DNA of 64,000 nt from Thermoanaerobaculia bacterium (GCA_017883205.1 JADGNZ010000006.1:105860-169859); one strand, 5' to 3'. Shown: positions 16,221 to 24,859, numbered from the stretch's first letter. Notes: generated from the sequence alone by a model not told the origin. Program-made: numbers and translations.

Positions 16221-18317
16221 ATGGGAGAGATGCCGCCGCCAACAGAACAGCGCAGCGAACGAGGCTCGCGGCTCCGGCTGGGATGGGAGATCGCGGCTGC
16301 CTCCTTCATCGTTCTCTTCCAGGAGTTGGCGCTCATCCGATGGCTGCCGGGCCAGGTCCGTGTGCTGGCGTACTTTCCGAACCTCGTCCTGATCAGCGCC
16401 TTTCTCGGTCTCGGACTCGGCGCTCTGCGCAGCCGCGGGCGTCCTTTTCTCTGGATGTGGCCGGCCAGCCTGACGTTGCTCACGGCGGCGGCGTGGAGCA
16501 TGAGCGGGATCGCCTTCACGCAGAGCGGCGTGAGCGAGCATCTGTGGCTGCTCTATTTTGACTTGCCGAGGACGGCGCCCGTTGTCGACGGAATCCGCCT
16601 TCCGATCATTCTCTGTTTCGCACTCACGGCTGTCTCGTTCATCCCGCTTGGGCAGTTCGTTGCCCGGCGATTGAAGATCCTTGGAGACGGCGGTGACTCT
16701 CTCTATGGCTACGGCTGCGACCTCGGCGGCTCCCTACTCGGAGTCATCCTCTTTGCCGCGACCTGTTTTCTTCAGTGGTTTCCCATCGCCTGGTTCGCGA
16801 CGATCCTCGCCGCTGGTGTGATCCTCTGTCTCGGTCATCGCAGAGTGATGCTCATTCACATCCTCTGCGGGCTGGCTGTGATCGTGGTGGTGTGGCGTGC
16901 GGAGAACGCGACGTGGTACAGCCCCTACTATGCGCTGCGATTGGGAAGCGATCCGGTCGACAGCTCGCTCTCCATACTCACCAACGGGTCGCTGCATCAG
17001 AGCATGCTGCCGCTGCGCAAGGCGGACCGCCCGCCGAACTGGCAGCAAGCTGGAATCCGCGAGGGCTATCACATCCCGTATCGCCTGCTGGGCAGCGTGC
17101 CGAAGCGAGTGCTGGTCCTCGGAGCCGGAAGCGGCAACGACGTCGCAGTGGCGTTGGATGAAGGCGCCGAACAAGTCGATGCCGTGGAGATCGATCCGGT
17201 GATCATCGAGATCGGGAGGCGTCTCCATCCCGATCATCCTTATTCTTCGCCGCGGGTGCGCGTTTTCAATACGGATGCGCGGGCTTTTCTGAATCACACA
17301 GAGGGCAAGTACGACCTCATCGTGTTCGGAACCCTCGATTCGATGACACGCCTTTCCGCGCTGTCGAATGTCCGCCTGGACAATTTCGTCTACACCAGCG
17401 ACTGTCTGCGGGCGGCCGCCAGGCACCTCGGCGAAAATGGCGTCATCGCGATGTACTACATGGTCAGCGTGCGGTACATCGAAGATCGCCTGGCCGGAAT
17501 GCTCATGCAGGCGGTGGGAAATCAGCCGCTGGTGGTCGCTCGCGGGTATCGTAAATTCAACCGGATCTATTTGGCCGGTCCGCACTTTCCTCCTGCCGCG
17601 CAACTCGCAACCGCGGAGCAACCGGCATCGCAATCCCTCGACCTACCCACCGACGATTGGCCGTATCTGTACCTCGAGCGGCGGGGAGTGAGCGGCTTCT
17701 ATCTTTCATTGATCGGAATCTTCGCCGTCCTTTCGATTGCAAGCCTGCTGGTCGTTTCTCCCGAGCTTCGCGCCAGCGTGCTGCACGGCAGAGTCGACAA
17801 GGAGATGATCTTCTTCGGGATGGCATTTCTGCTTCTCGAAGCGAAACTGACAACCGAGATGAATCTGGTGTGGGGGAGTACCTGGCTCACCAGCGCGGTC
17901 GTCTTTGCCTCGGTGCTCATCATGATCCTCGCGGGAACGCTGCTGACTCGCGTCCATCCGTTGGCGTGGCGTACCGCGGCGGTTGCCCTGATCCTTGCGC
18001 TCGTCCTCTGTTATCTCTTTCCCATCGGACAGGTGGCCGGCTTTTCAGTCGCGATTCGACTATTGGCCTCGCTTCTCTATGTCGGCCTTCCAGTGTTCTT
18101 TGCGTCGATTTGCTTTGCGCTTCTCTTCGCGCAGAGAAGCGATCCGAATCTCGCTTTCGGTTGGAACCTTCTCGGAGCCGTCTTCGGCGGACTACTCGAG
18201 TTTCTCTCGATGGCCCTCGGTCTGAAGGCCATGATCCTCCTGGCGATCCTCGCGTACCTGGCGGCGATCTTCTTCGAAAGCACCAGCCGGAGACGGCTGA
18301 ACGCCTCCGTGGCGTGA
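16221..18317 (+). CDS. spermidine synthase-like methyltransferase-fold protein fused to membrane domains
   Basis: A 698-aa protein. The first ~230 residues contain about seven membrane spans, and residues ~480-690 another set of spans. Between them lies a class I SAM/polyamine-synthase Rossmann domain (VLVLGAGSGNDVAVAL, DAVEIDPVIIEIGRRLHP, RVRVFNTDARAFL, YDLIVFGTLDS). Such spermidine-synthase-like domains fused to transporter-like membrane regions are common in environmental bacteria and of unproven activity. The usual polyamine-synthase GGGDG is replaced by GAGSGND, so true spermidine synthesis is doubtful. The ATG at 16221 has only a weak AGGGC upstream. The downstream neighbour is unrelated. 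Confidence 0.75.
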   Translation: MGEMPPPTEQRSERGSRLRLGWEIAAASFIVLFQELALIRWLPGQVRVLAYFPNLVLISAFLGLGLGALRSRGRPFLWMWPASLTLLTAAAWSMSGIAFTQSGVSEHLWLLYFDLPRTAPVVDGIRLPIILCFALTAVSFIPLGQFVARRLKILGDGGDSLYGYGCDLGGSLLGVILFAATCFLQWFPIAWFATILAAGVILCLGHRRVMLIHILCGLAVIVVVWRAENATWYSPYYALRLGSDPVDSSLSILTNGSLHQSMLPLRKADRPPNWQQAGIREGYHIPYRLLGSVPKRVLVLGAGSGNDVAVALDEGAEQVDAVEIDPVIIEIGRRLHPDHPYSSPRVRVFNTDARAFLNHTEGKYDLIVFGTLDSMTRLSALSNVRLDNFVYTSDCLRAAARHLGENGVIAMYYMVSVRYIEDRLAGMLMQAVGNQPLVVARGYRKFNRIYLAGPHFPPAAQLATAEQPASQSLDLPTDDWPYLYLERRGVSGFYLSLIGIFAVLSIASLLVVSPELRASVLHGRVDKEMIFFGMAFLLLEAKLTTEMNLVWGSTWLTSAVVFASVLIMILAGTLLTRVHPLAWRTAAVALILALVLCYLFPIGQVAGFSVAIRLLASLLYVGLPVFFASICFALLFAQRSDPNLAFGWNLLGAVFGGLLEFLSMALGLKAMILLAILAYLAAIFFESTSRRRLNASVA

Positions 18318-18368
18318 AGGAAAGCGTTCGTTGCAACGCCGAAGCGGCAGCGAAGAGTCGTTTTTTCT

Positions 18369-18418
18369 CCCACCCCCCACCCCCCACTCCCCACCCCCTC
18401 CCCACCCCCCACCCCCCA
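18369..18418. repeat. C-rich tract (G-quadruplex-capable on the minus strand)
   Basis: About 50 bases of C4-C6 runs separated by single A, AC or T bases, in the 183-base gap after the membrane synthase-like gene. The complementary strand has more than four runs of four or more G, enough for a G-quadruplex. It is low-complexity sequence with probable length variation. Confidence 0.6.
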
Positions 18419-18500
18419 TTGACTCGCCGAAGGTTGCCGGATAGCGTTCACCGACCCGCGGTCCAGCAATCAAGGGTGCAGCAGCAATGGAGGCTTCAAC

Positions 18501-19199
18501 ATGGTTTCTCGGCACTCGTCAATGACATGGCGCACCCTCGGCTTTCAGGCTTTCCTTTTGATCGCGCTCGCGCCGGCATTGCTGGCCGATTCGGCCGGCT
18601 GGGCAGCGAAGGCGGATCACCATCGAGGTCAGAATGGCCAGCGATTCCGGTACAACTGTGGTGCCGGCGGTGTGCTGTACAAGGCCTGGGGAACAGACGT
18701 TTACACGGACGATTCTTCCGTCTGCACGGCCGCCGTGCATGCGGGATTGATCACGCTGAACACCGGGGGAAGCGTCGTGATCGAGATCCGGCCCGGCCGG
18801 GAATCCTACGTGGGATATCTTCGTAACGGCGTCCGCACCGGATCGTACGATCGCTGGTCGGGAAGCTTCGTCTTCACCGGCGAGCGAGCGGTGAACAACG
18901 TGCCGTCAACCACGAACTGGGGCACGACGGCGAGCAATCATCGTGGACAGAACGGACAGCGGTTCACCTACAACTGTCCGGGAAATGGCTCGCCGCATAA
19001 TGTCTGGGGGACGGGGATCTATACCGACGATTCCTCCGTCTGCACGGCGGCGGTTCATCACGGCCTGATCGGGTTCAACGGTGGCAGTGTGGCGATCGAG
19101 ATCCGGCCGGGGCAGTCGTCGTATCGCGGCTCGAATCATCGCGACGTGCAGAGCCTGAACTTCGGTGCGTTCTCGGGAAGTTTCATGTTCCTGCAATAG
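18501..19199 (+). CDS. secreted protein with two tandem LCCL domains
   Basis: A 232-aa exported protein: signal sequence (about residues 10-29, ending ALLADS) followed by two LCCL domains at ~34-126 and ~140-232. Each has the motif HRGQNGQRF, a YNC, a WGT..YTDDSSVCTAAVH block and an IEIRPG strand. The cysteines match the conserved LCCL pattern (one after YN, one in SVC). The two copies share an identical stretch from YTDDSSVCTAAVH, indicating recent internal duplication. GGAGG at 18489-18493 lies 7 bases before the ATG. LCCL domains bind polysaccharide or lipid ligands in eukaryotes; the bacterial role is unknown. Confidence 0.85.
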   Translation: MVSRHSSMTWRTLGFQAFLLIALAPALLADSAGWAAKADHHRGQNGQRFRYNCGAGGVLYKAWGTDVYTDDSSVCTAAVHAGLITLNTGGSVVIEIRPGRESYVGYLRNGVRTGSYDRWSGSFVFTGERAVNNVPSTTNWGTTASNHRGQNGQRFTYNCPGNGSPHNVWGTGIYTDDSSVCTAAVHHGLIGFNGGSVAIEIRPGQSSYRGSNHRDVQSLNFGAFSGSFMFLQ

Positions 19200-19390
19200 G
19201 AAGACTCGCACCGAGGGGTTCTTCTCGCCGGCTTGAGTGTCTAGCTCTCGCGATTGCGGGGTCTCGCGGTGTCGCCACGCGATCCCTTCTCCCGGGATTG
19301 CTACCCGTCCTTGCCGCATGACGGCTGCCTTCGTGGGGATCGTCGCGGACTGGCAACCGAGCCTGGAATCGACGACGCGCGTCGAAGGAT

Positions 19391-19537
19391 CTGGGATGCG
19401 TGGCGAACGACCTTCGAGGCGTTGCGAAGGACGTTCTACGCGATGCGAAGCATGTTCTACGCGTTGCAAAGGATGTTCTAGCCGTTGCGTAGGATGTTCT
19501 AGGCGTAGCAGAGGATGTTCTAGGCGTAGCGAACGAT
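19391..19537. repeat. 21-bp tandem array (GTTCTAGGCGTWGC-type), 7 units
   Basis: Seven consecutive 21-bp units start at 19391, 19412, 19433, 19454, 19475, 19496 and 19517. The later five begin GTTCTA and end in GAT or CAT (one variant core GGCGTAGC, another GCGTTGC). The unit length never changes although up to a third of bases vary, so the period rather than the sequence is conserved. No coding role is supported: both strands can be read as heptad repeats only because 21 is a multiple of three. Confidence 0.85.
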
Positions 19538-19566
19538 CTTCGATGCGCATCGTCAATCATGGCTGC

Positions 19567-19881
19567 GTATCGTCAGATCGACGGTGCGCATCGTCGGATC
19601 CACGATCGGCATCGTCATATCGATGATACCTAGCGTTGATTCATCGCTCCGCATCGTCAGATTGACGATGCGCATCGTTGATTCATCACTCCGCATCGTC
19701 AGATTGACGATACACATCGTTGATTCATCGCTCCGCATCGTCAGATTGACGATACGCATCGTTGATTCATCGCTCCGCATCGTCAAATTGACGATGCGCA
19801 TCGTTGATTCATCGCTCCGCATCGTCAGATTGACGATGCGCATTGTCGATTCATCGCTCCGCATCGTCGAATCGACAATAC
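19567..19881. repeat. 42-bp array of 21-bp palindromes alternating with 21-bp spacers
   Basis: Six palindromic 21-mers lie exactly 42 bp apart at 19651, 19693, 19735, 19777, 19819 and 19861. The best are perfect: arms GCATCGTCA and TGACGATGC around GAT. Between them are 21-bp spacers of the type GCATCGTTGATTCATCGCTCC split into halves (GCATCGTTGA / TTCATCGCTCC). Three less regular 21-mers at 19567, 19588 and 19609 lead in. The array continues the phase of the adjacent 21-bp array. Together these arrays and their flanks fill the 910-base gap between the LCCL gene and the methyltransferase gene. I see no gene in the remaining flanks (19200-19390, 19882-20109). Confidence 0.9.
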
Positions 19882-20109
19882 GCATAGAAGGATCGTCAGT
19901 CCGAACGCAAAGAAACGAGCAAATGAGCCTCGAAATCACCCTAAAACAACCAGAAATGCTGACTATTTCAGCGGGGGCCGATGTTCCGGATTGCACACCG
20001 AAGGCTGGGAAGAGGGGGGAGGGGACTCTCGCAACAACGTTGCCGGATAGCGAACATCGTTGCCTCTTCCGACTGCCTCCCGTTGCCGAACCTCTCGTAG
20101 AATTCGTCG

Positions 20110-20928
20110 ATGAGCCCGACCAGCAGCCCGCAGGCGAAAGAGATGGCCGACGAGTCGATGGTGCGCAATCTCGCTGCGCAGGCCGAGGCCATCTGGCCGC
20201 AGGAAGAACCGATCGTCAAGCGGCATCCGATCGGCGATGGCGCAGTGCTCGACCTCGGATGCGGTACAGGCGAGATCACCGCTCGGCTCGCGGAGCTCTT
20301 TCCGCGGGCTACGTTCGTCGGCGCCGATCTGGAGGAGCCTCACCTGGAGCGTGCGAGGGCTCGCTGCGCCGCGTTTGGCTCCCGCGTCCGCTTCGAGATT
20401 GCGGATGCGATGGCACTGGCGTACGGGGACGCAACCTTCGACGTCGTAGTCTGCCGGCACGTCCTGCAGGCAGTGCCCGATGCCGCCAAGGTGCTCGCCG
20501 AGATAACGCGCGTGCTGCGTCCCGGCGGGCGTGTTCACCTGATCTCCGAAGACTACGGCATGCTTCTCTGCCATCCGACGAACCTCGATTCCGACGGTTT
20601 CTGGCAACGCTTTCCATCGAGGATGAGTGCCGGCTTCGGCAGCGATCTGCACGTCGGCCGTAAGACCTTCACGCTCCTCCACGACCTCGGCATGATCGAC
20701 ATCGCCGCCGACTACATCGTGGTCGACACGCTTCGCGCCGGCCGCGAAGTCTTTGCCCGCATCTGGGAAGCATGGCGCGACGGCTACACCGATGCCCTGG
20801 TAGAGCACTCGGGTGCATCCCACGACGAGATCGACCGGCGCTGGGCCGAGATGATCGCCTGCGTGCGTGACCCCCGCGGTTACGCGCTGTGGCGGGTTCC
20901 GGTCTGGACGGCGGCGAAATCGGGGTAG
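20110..20928 (+). CDS. class I SAM-dependent methyltransferase
   Basis: A 272-aa Rossmann-fold methyltransferase. Motif I is VLDLGCGTGEITARL (residues ~40-54), motif II FVGADLEEPHLERAR, an acidic FEIADAMAL, then FDVVVCRHVLQAVPDAAKVLAEITRVLRPGGRVHLI with the post-motif III glycine pair. This is the Methyltransf_11/25 layout. There is no export signal. The substrate is unknown; the C-terminal ~100 residues are helical and not diagnostic. The ribosome site before the ATG is weak. Downstream, the gap to the next gene holds an inverted repeat pair and copy 2 of the shared bipartite motif. Confidence 0.85.
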   Translation: MSPTSSPQAKEMADESMVRNLAAQAEAIWPQEEPIVKRHPIGDGAVLDLGCGTGEITARLAELFPRATFVGADLEEPHLERARARCAAFGSRVRFEIADAMALAYGDATFDVVVCRHVLQAVPDAAKVLAEITRVLRPGGRVHLISEDYGMLLCHPTNLDSDGFWQRFPSRMSAGFGSDLHVGRKTFTLLHDLGMIDIAADYIVVDTLRAGREVFARIWEAWRDGYTDALVEHSGASHDEIDRRWAEMIACVRDPRGYALWRVPVWTAAKSG

Positions 20929-20984
20929 CCGGGGTAGCCGGCGTTTCTCAAACGCTTTCTTAGCCTCTTGCTACGCCGTAAGTT

Positions 20985-21193
20985 CGAGCGCCTTCTCCCC
21001 TCGTGCTTTTCGAGGGGAGAAGGTGCCGAAGGCGGATGAGGGGTGTCGTGCCATCGACTGACTTAAGGTTCGGGCCGGCGTGGATGAACTGCGCAAATCC
21101 TGTTCGGGCAACCTTGCCGCGACAGTCAAATGCCCCCTCATCCGGCCTTCGGCCACCTTCTCCCCCACAAAAGCGTGGGGGAGAAGGCGCTCG
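20985..21193. repeat. inverted pair of REP-like hairpin elements (pair A)
   Basis: Two ~60-bp elements in opposite orientation, 20985-21043 and 21133-21193. Each contains a strong hairpin (CGCCTTCTCCCC ... GGGGAGAAGG) next to the conserved tail GCCGAAGG(C)CGGATGAGGGG. The whole pair spans 209 bp. A second pair of the same element and nearly the same total length lies at 63667-63876, and a fragment lies inside the 3' end of the hybrid kinase gene. With the shared motif that follows, these elements account for the 358-base gap before the monohaem lipoprotein gene. Confidence 0.85.
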
Positions 21194-21239
21194 ATGATGA
21201 TGTTGCACGAGCAATTTCAATCAGCGAGTGAGAAATGCG

Positions 21240-21271
21240 GGGTAGGGAACAGCCCCTCGGAAGACTCTCCT
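21240..21271 (+). promoter_or_regulatory. shared bipartite motif, copy 2 (before monohaem lipoprotein)
   Basis: GGGTAGGGAACA (21240-21251), 12 bases, then ACTCTCCT (21264-21271). It is the most divergent of six copies, with one change in the first block and a slightly altered second block. It ends 15 bases before the ATG of the monohaem lipoprotein gene, overlapping the region just upstream of its GGAGG. Confidence 0.5.
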
Positions 21272-21286
21272 GTTCGGAGGAATCGA

Positions 21287-22840
21287 ATGAAAGCACGTGC
21301 CATTCTCAAACGAATCGTCCCCTTGACCATCGCAGTCACGCTGACCACCCTGAGTTGCGGCAAGGAAGAGCCGCTCCCTGCAACATCCTCGGCCACCGAG
21401 AAAGCTGTCGCCAAGCCGCAGGTCGCCGTCGGATCGACCGCGTGGCAGGTTCCCGTCGACGTCAATCCGACTCCGCCGCCCAACCCTCCCCAGGCCAACT
21501 ATCTCGACCTCGGCTGGCAAACCTTCATCGCGCTCAATTGGCCTTCTCTCTCTCCCACCTCGGGCGGCGTCAACGGCCAGCCTGACACCACCGCTACGAT
21601 CGGCGCCACCGCCGCCAACGGCGCGTTCGTTCCGACTGTCTGGAGCACCTATCGCGATGTCTCCACAATCATGTTGAACAATGGCGCCGACCCGGGAGCG
21701 TCGTATACGCAGGCAGTCACGATTCCCAGCGGCTGCACGCCGATCGGGAGCAATCCGGTGGCGCCCGGCTTCCAGCCGATGTTCATCGACGGATCGTCGT
21801 TTCCGAACGCCACCATCGTCCGGGACTACATCAACCAGGCCACCGACAATCCTCTCGTCGATCAGAAGGGGTGGTACACGCTCACCGACATGAAGATCGA
21901 TCAGTCGGAATACAACTACATCCACCAGAACGCCTACTACGTCGGCGCCAATCAGGCGGCCGCCTACGCCAGCGCCAAACAATTGCAGCCTTTCCCGAGG
22001 ACCGGCCAGGAGACCACGCTCCCGCCGAATCCGCCGTATGCGCAGTACGGAGCGCTCGAGGTCAAGGCGGCGTGGCGCGTCCTGGATCCAACCAGCGACA
22101 AAGCCGTCATTCCGCGGTATTACACACAATGGGGTTACTTCATGCAGCCCGACGGAAAGACCTGTCAGGGCCCTGCGCTATTCGGACTGATCGGATTGCA
22201 CATTCTGCGTCTGACGCCTTCGACTGGCGGCACGTGGTTCTGGGCCAGCTTCGAACAGGTCGATAACACGACTCCGCCAGCGGGAATCCCGGCCACGCTC
22301 GAGGCGCCGAACACGCCCAACGGCAACTGCACGAGCGCGTACAACGTCGGCCCGGCTCAGGTCACCGGCAACATTCCCTGGAACAACACGAACAAGCCGG
22401 ACAATCTCTGCCAGGTCACGCCGATTCCGTCGGATGTGCAACAGGCCAACACGACGTGGCAGGGCAAGCTGGCCGGGACGGTCTGGCAGTACTACCAGAT
22501 GGTGAACACGCTGAATCCGTGTCCGAACGGTGCGTCGGGCTGTGCGACATTCCCGCCGATCTACGACGCAACCAATCAGGTGAATACCCCCATCTTCGCC
22601 AACACGGCGATCGAAAGCTATTACCAGGACCACACGTGCATGGATTGCCACGGCTATGCTGACGGAGATGGTGCTCCCACTACGATTACGGGAACGAACC
22701 AGATCTTCACGTTCGTTCTCCAAAACGCCTACTACCCGTCGACGTCCGCAGCGGCTACCACGGCGCACGCGTCCTTCAAGAACCTGTTCAAGAACCCGCC
22801 CCACAGCAAGCTGGTTGGGGCGCCCGCCGCGAAGAAGTAA
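21287..22840 (+). CDS. exported monohaem c-type cytochrome lipoprotein, unassigned family
   Basis: A 517-aa lipoprotein (lipobox TLSC, C24) with GGAGG at 21276-21280, 6 bases before the ATG. A single CxxCH haem-binding motif, CMDCH, lies near the C-terminus (about residues 451-455). The bulk is rich in Pro, Asn, Thr and aromatic residues, with conserved-looking blocks such as DLGWQTFIALNWPS and ALEVKAAWRVLD. I do not recognise a named family. Predicted location is the periplasmic face of a membrane, with a role in electron transfer or as a haem-containing oxidase. A copy of the shared bipartite motif precedes it, linking it to the dihaem cytochromes, and a perfect hairpin follows the stop. 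Confidence 0.7.
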   Translation: MKARAILKRIVPLTIAVTLTTLSCGKEEPLPATSSATEKAVAKPQVAVGSTAWQVPVDVNPTPPPNPPQANYLDLGWQTFIALNWPSLSPTSGGVNGQPDTTATIGATAANGAFVPTVWSTYRDVSTIMLNNGADPGASYTQAVTIPSGCTPIGSNPVAPGFQPMFIDGSSFPNATIVRDYINQATDNPLVDQKGWYTLTDMKIDQSEYNYIHQNAYYVGANQAAAYASAKQLQPFPRTGQETTLPPNPPYAQYGALEVKAAWRVLDPTSDKAVIPRYYTQWGYFMQPDGKTCQGPALFGLIGLHILRLTPSTGGTWFWASFEQVDNTTPPAGIPATLEAPNTPNGNCTSAYNVGPAQVTGNIPWNNTNKPDNLCQVTPIPSDVQQANTTWQGKLAGTVWQYYQMVNTLNPCPNGASGCATFPPIYDATNQVNTPIFANTAIESYYQDHTCMDCHGYADGDGAPTTITGTNQIFTFVLQNAYYPSTSAAATTAHASFKNLFKNPPHSKLVGAPAAKK

Positions 22841-22850
22841 GTCTCTCGTG

Positions 22851-22878
22851 AGGCACGGGGAGCGTACTCCCCGTGCCT
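22851..22878. terminator. hairpin between convergent lipoprotein genes
   Basis: AGGCACGGGGA (22851-22861) pairs perfectly with TCCCCGTGCCT (22868-22878), a stem of at least 11 bp with a short loop. It sits between the convergent monohaem lipoprotein and alpha/beta-hydrolase genes and probably terminates both. No pronounced T-run follows. Confidence 0.7.
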
Positions 22879-22898
22879 CGCTTGCGATTGTCAGATCG

Positions 22899-24479
22899 TC
22901 ACGGTGCGGCGGTTGACACGCGCGCTGAGCATGGGTCGGATGCAGTCCGATCGATACTCTCCGCCTGCTTCAGAAACTCGCTGATGTAGCCGGCGAGGAA
23001 TGTCACGAAGCGAGGCGTGTAGATATCACTGTGCTGCGAGATGATGTCGGGAGACGCACGCGCTACGATGAATGGCGCGTGCGGGTCCCATGTAGTCGAC
23101 CGGCTCTTCAGGACGATCTCCTCGTCCGGCGCCATGCGGATGGCGCCTCCGGCCAGAGTCATTTTCGGTTCGTTGGCGGGAGAGTTGAGAGCCGATGCGA
23201 GATTCGTCGGCACTGGATATTCGCACGCGCAGGTGGCGTAATCGTGGTCACCCTTGATATCGAGCTTGCATCGCGCGATGGTTTTGTCATCAGCTTCGTC
23301 AGGTTTGACGGCCTTCAGAGCGCCAGGGTGTATCTGCTTTCCGGCGTTGTCGGTGAGGATGAGATCGTGCGTGGTCTGCGGATCGTAGTGACCTTGCCCG
23401 ATGATGTCGCTCATCCCGCGGTAGAGCCAAGGGAAGGCGGAAAAGAAAAGGATACGCCCGGCCGGGAACGCCACCTTGACGGCGGAGTCTGCCTCGGACG
23501 CGACGGTGAGGAGAACGGGTAGCTGGTTTATTGAATACGTGCCGAGCGTGGTCAGATCCGCCGCGAAGTAGTTGTAGCGGCTCGCCTCGAACGCGGGATT
23601 GACCAGCACGACGAGATCGCCGATTCCGGGGCGGACCGGGCGAACGGACTGTCCCCCACAAGTGATCGCACGCTTGCCAACCGCGTGAATGCTGCCTGGG
23701 CCTTCGAGGTTCCGAAGCTCAGCCACCAAGGCTCCTTCGACAGCGGAGTAAACCAACGCGCCGCCGAAACTGTGGCCTGCGGTAACCATCGTGACGGGAT
23801 GCTTCATGCCGTTCTTGATCGCAGCATTGAGGGTTCGGTAGGCCGCGTCGAGTTTGAGTAGTACCTCCCGCCCTCCTTCGTGGCCGATTCTGTGCGCGGT
23901 TCTCTTTCGTCCATAGAAAGTGAGCACGGACGCCTGGCCGTGGAGACTCTCACCCCTCCAGCCGATGTAGACGCCAAATACCGGCCGCGGATCTCGCGCC
24001 TGAGTCCCCGCCTCGCTCAGCGCCTGAAGGACGCGGCGGAAACAGGCCAGGTTGTTGTCGCAGACTTTCGCGCGGTGATGCCAGCCGTGGACGAACGTCA
24101 CGACGACCGCTCCCGGGCTCTTCGTGTAATCGATGTCGTTGCCAATTCCGCCCGCGGCGATCTCATTTAGGCGCCGCAGAACGTCTTCTTCCTGAATGAG
24201 GTCAGACACATGGCCATCGTCGCTTAGCTCGATGACGCCGAGGTCGAACTCTTTCCCGCCGTCGTCATGGAATCGCTCGACCGAACGGTTTCGAAGAACA
24301 GGATCGGAGCAGCTCATGCCGCCCTCGCCGTTTGGAACGTCAACGCGCCCCTCGAGGTCGGTCAACTTCATCGGCGGAGCGGGCGCCTTGGTGTTGCGAA
24401 GAGGGGGTGGGGTAGTACTCGAACAACCCGACAGAAACAGCGCACTAACAATCAGGAAAGAGCCAACTCGGACGCGCAT
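22899..24479 (-). CDS. alpha/beta-hydrolase-fold lipoprotein
   Basis: A 526-aa lipoprotein (lipobox LSGC, C19). The hydrolase core shows an oxyanion-type FVHGWHH (HGW at 131-133) and a nucleophile elbow GHSFG (S237), with a following GALVYSAVEGA helix. Large insertions and a C-terminal extension with several cysteines (CKLDIKG..YATCACEYPVP) go beyond a minimal lipase or esterase. The DUF900-like HGW motif suggests an enterobactin-esterase/lipase-like serine hydrolase, exported to the envelope; the substrate is unknown. Copy 3 of the shared bipartite motif lies only ~20 bases upstream of the ATG. Confidence 0.7.
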   Translation of the reverse strand: MRVRVGSFLIVSALFLSGCSSTTPPPLRNTKAPAPPMKLTDLEGRVDVPNGEGGMSCSDPVLRNRSVERFHDDGGKEFDLGVIELSDDGHVSDLIQEEDVLRRLNEIAAGGIGNDIDYTKSPGAVVVTFVHGWHHRAKVCDNNLACFRRVLQALSEAGTQARDPRPVFGVYIGWRGESLHGQASVLTFYGRKRTAHRIGHEGGREVLLKLDAAYRTLNAAIKNGMKHPVTMVTAGHSFGGALVYSAVEGALVAELRNLEGPGSIHAVGKRAITCGGQSVRPVRPGIGDLVVLVNPAFEASRYNYFAADLTTLGTYSINQLPVLLTVASEADSAVKVAFPAGRILFFSAFPWLYRGMSDIIGQGHYDPQTTHDLILTDNAGKQIHPGALKAVKPDEADDKTIARCKLDIKGDHDYATCACEYPVPTNLASALNSPANEPKMTLAGGAIRMAPDEEIVLKSRSTTWDPHAPFIVARASPDIISQHSDIYTPRFVTFLAGYISEFLKQAESIDRTASDPCSARVSTAAP

Positions 24480-24498
24480 ACGTTATCCTCCCTAACTA

Positions 24499-24529
24499 TA
24501 GAGTGACGCGCGCGTCGTTTTCCCTACCT
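24499..24529 (-). promoter_or_regulatory. shared bipartite motif, copy 3 (before alpha/beta-hydrolase)
   Basis: On the minus strand AGGTAGGGAAAA (24529 to 24518), exactly 12 bases, then CACTCTA (24505 to 24499). The first block matches the consensus except its first base; the second has CACTC conserved. It ends 19 bases before the hydrolase ATG. Confidence 0.6.
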
Positions 24530-24582
24530 TCCTCCGTGGGAAAGTGGGCCGGTTTTCAACAAACCGTGCTTCCGGCAACCAC

Positions 24583-24612
24583 GGTGCCTCGGCGAAATGA
24601 CTCCGAGGCACC
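24583..24612 (-). terminator. hairpin downstream of YtxH gene
   Basis: GGTGCCTCGG (24583-24592) pairs perfectly with CCGAGGCACC (24603-24612) around a 10-base loop. It lies 38 bases past the stop of the minus-strand YtxH gene and before the next minus-strand promoter region, so it is placed to terminate the YtxH transcript. Confidence 0.6.
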
Positions 24613-24649
24613 GCGATCCGGCACAGATTGCGAGGTCGGTGCTTCCGTT

Positions 24650-24859
24650 TTACGCGTTCGCGACCTTGCGAAGGACGCTCTGCACGTTGTCGACAGAATC
24701 TTCGACCACGTCGCGTACTTTGCCTGTCACGTCGGCGACCTTCTTCTGCATCCTCTTTCCGGTCATCGGAGCGTAGTAGAGGGCTAGTGCTGCGCCGCTG
24801 ATGGCACCGAGCACGAACGTCAATGCGAAGCTGCTGAAACTGCTTTTTTGTCTGAACAT
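24650..24859 (-). CDS. YtxH domain-containing small membrane protein
   Basis: A 69-aa protein: one N-terminal membrane span with a Gly/Ala small-residue motif (TFVLGAISGAALALYYAPMTGKRM), the signature of the YtxH family, followed by an amphipathic helix (VADVTGKVRDVVEDSVDNVQSVL). Family members are general-stress-associated membrane proteins of unknown biochemical role. A hairpin terminator follows the stop; only a weak ribosome site is visible. Confidence 0.85.
   Translation of the reverse strand: MFRQKSSFSSFALTFVLGAISGAALALYYAPMTGKRMQKKVADVTGKVRDVVEDSVDNVQSVLRKVANA

Noticed and set aside
19391..19881. Possible CRISPR array
   Set aside because: Units are 21 bp, spacers are themselves repeats, and no cas genes are present.
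18431..20060. Repeated 14-mer GTTGCCGGATAGCG at about 18434 and 20039
   Set aside because: A single 14-mer match in 64 kb is within chance expectation and its flanks do not align.
19584..20663. A long plus-strand reading frame starting in the palindrome array (MRIVGST...SSLRIVRLT repeats)
   Set aside because: The apparent 14-residue repeats are the 42-bp DNA repeat read in frame; the rest overlaps the methyltransferase gene in another frame. No ribosome site or domain.
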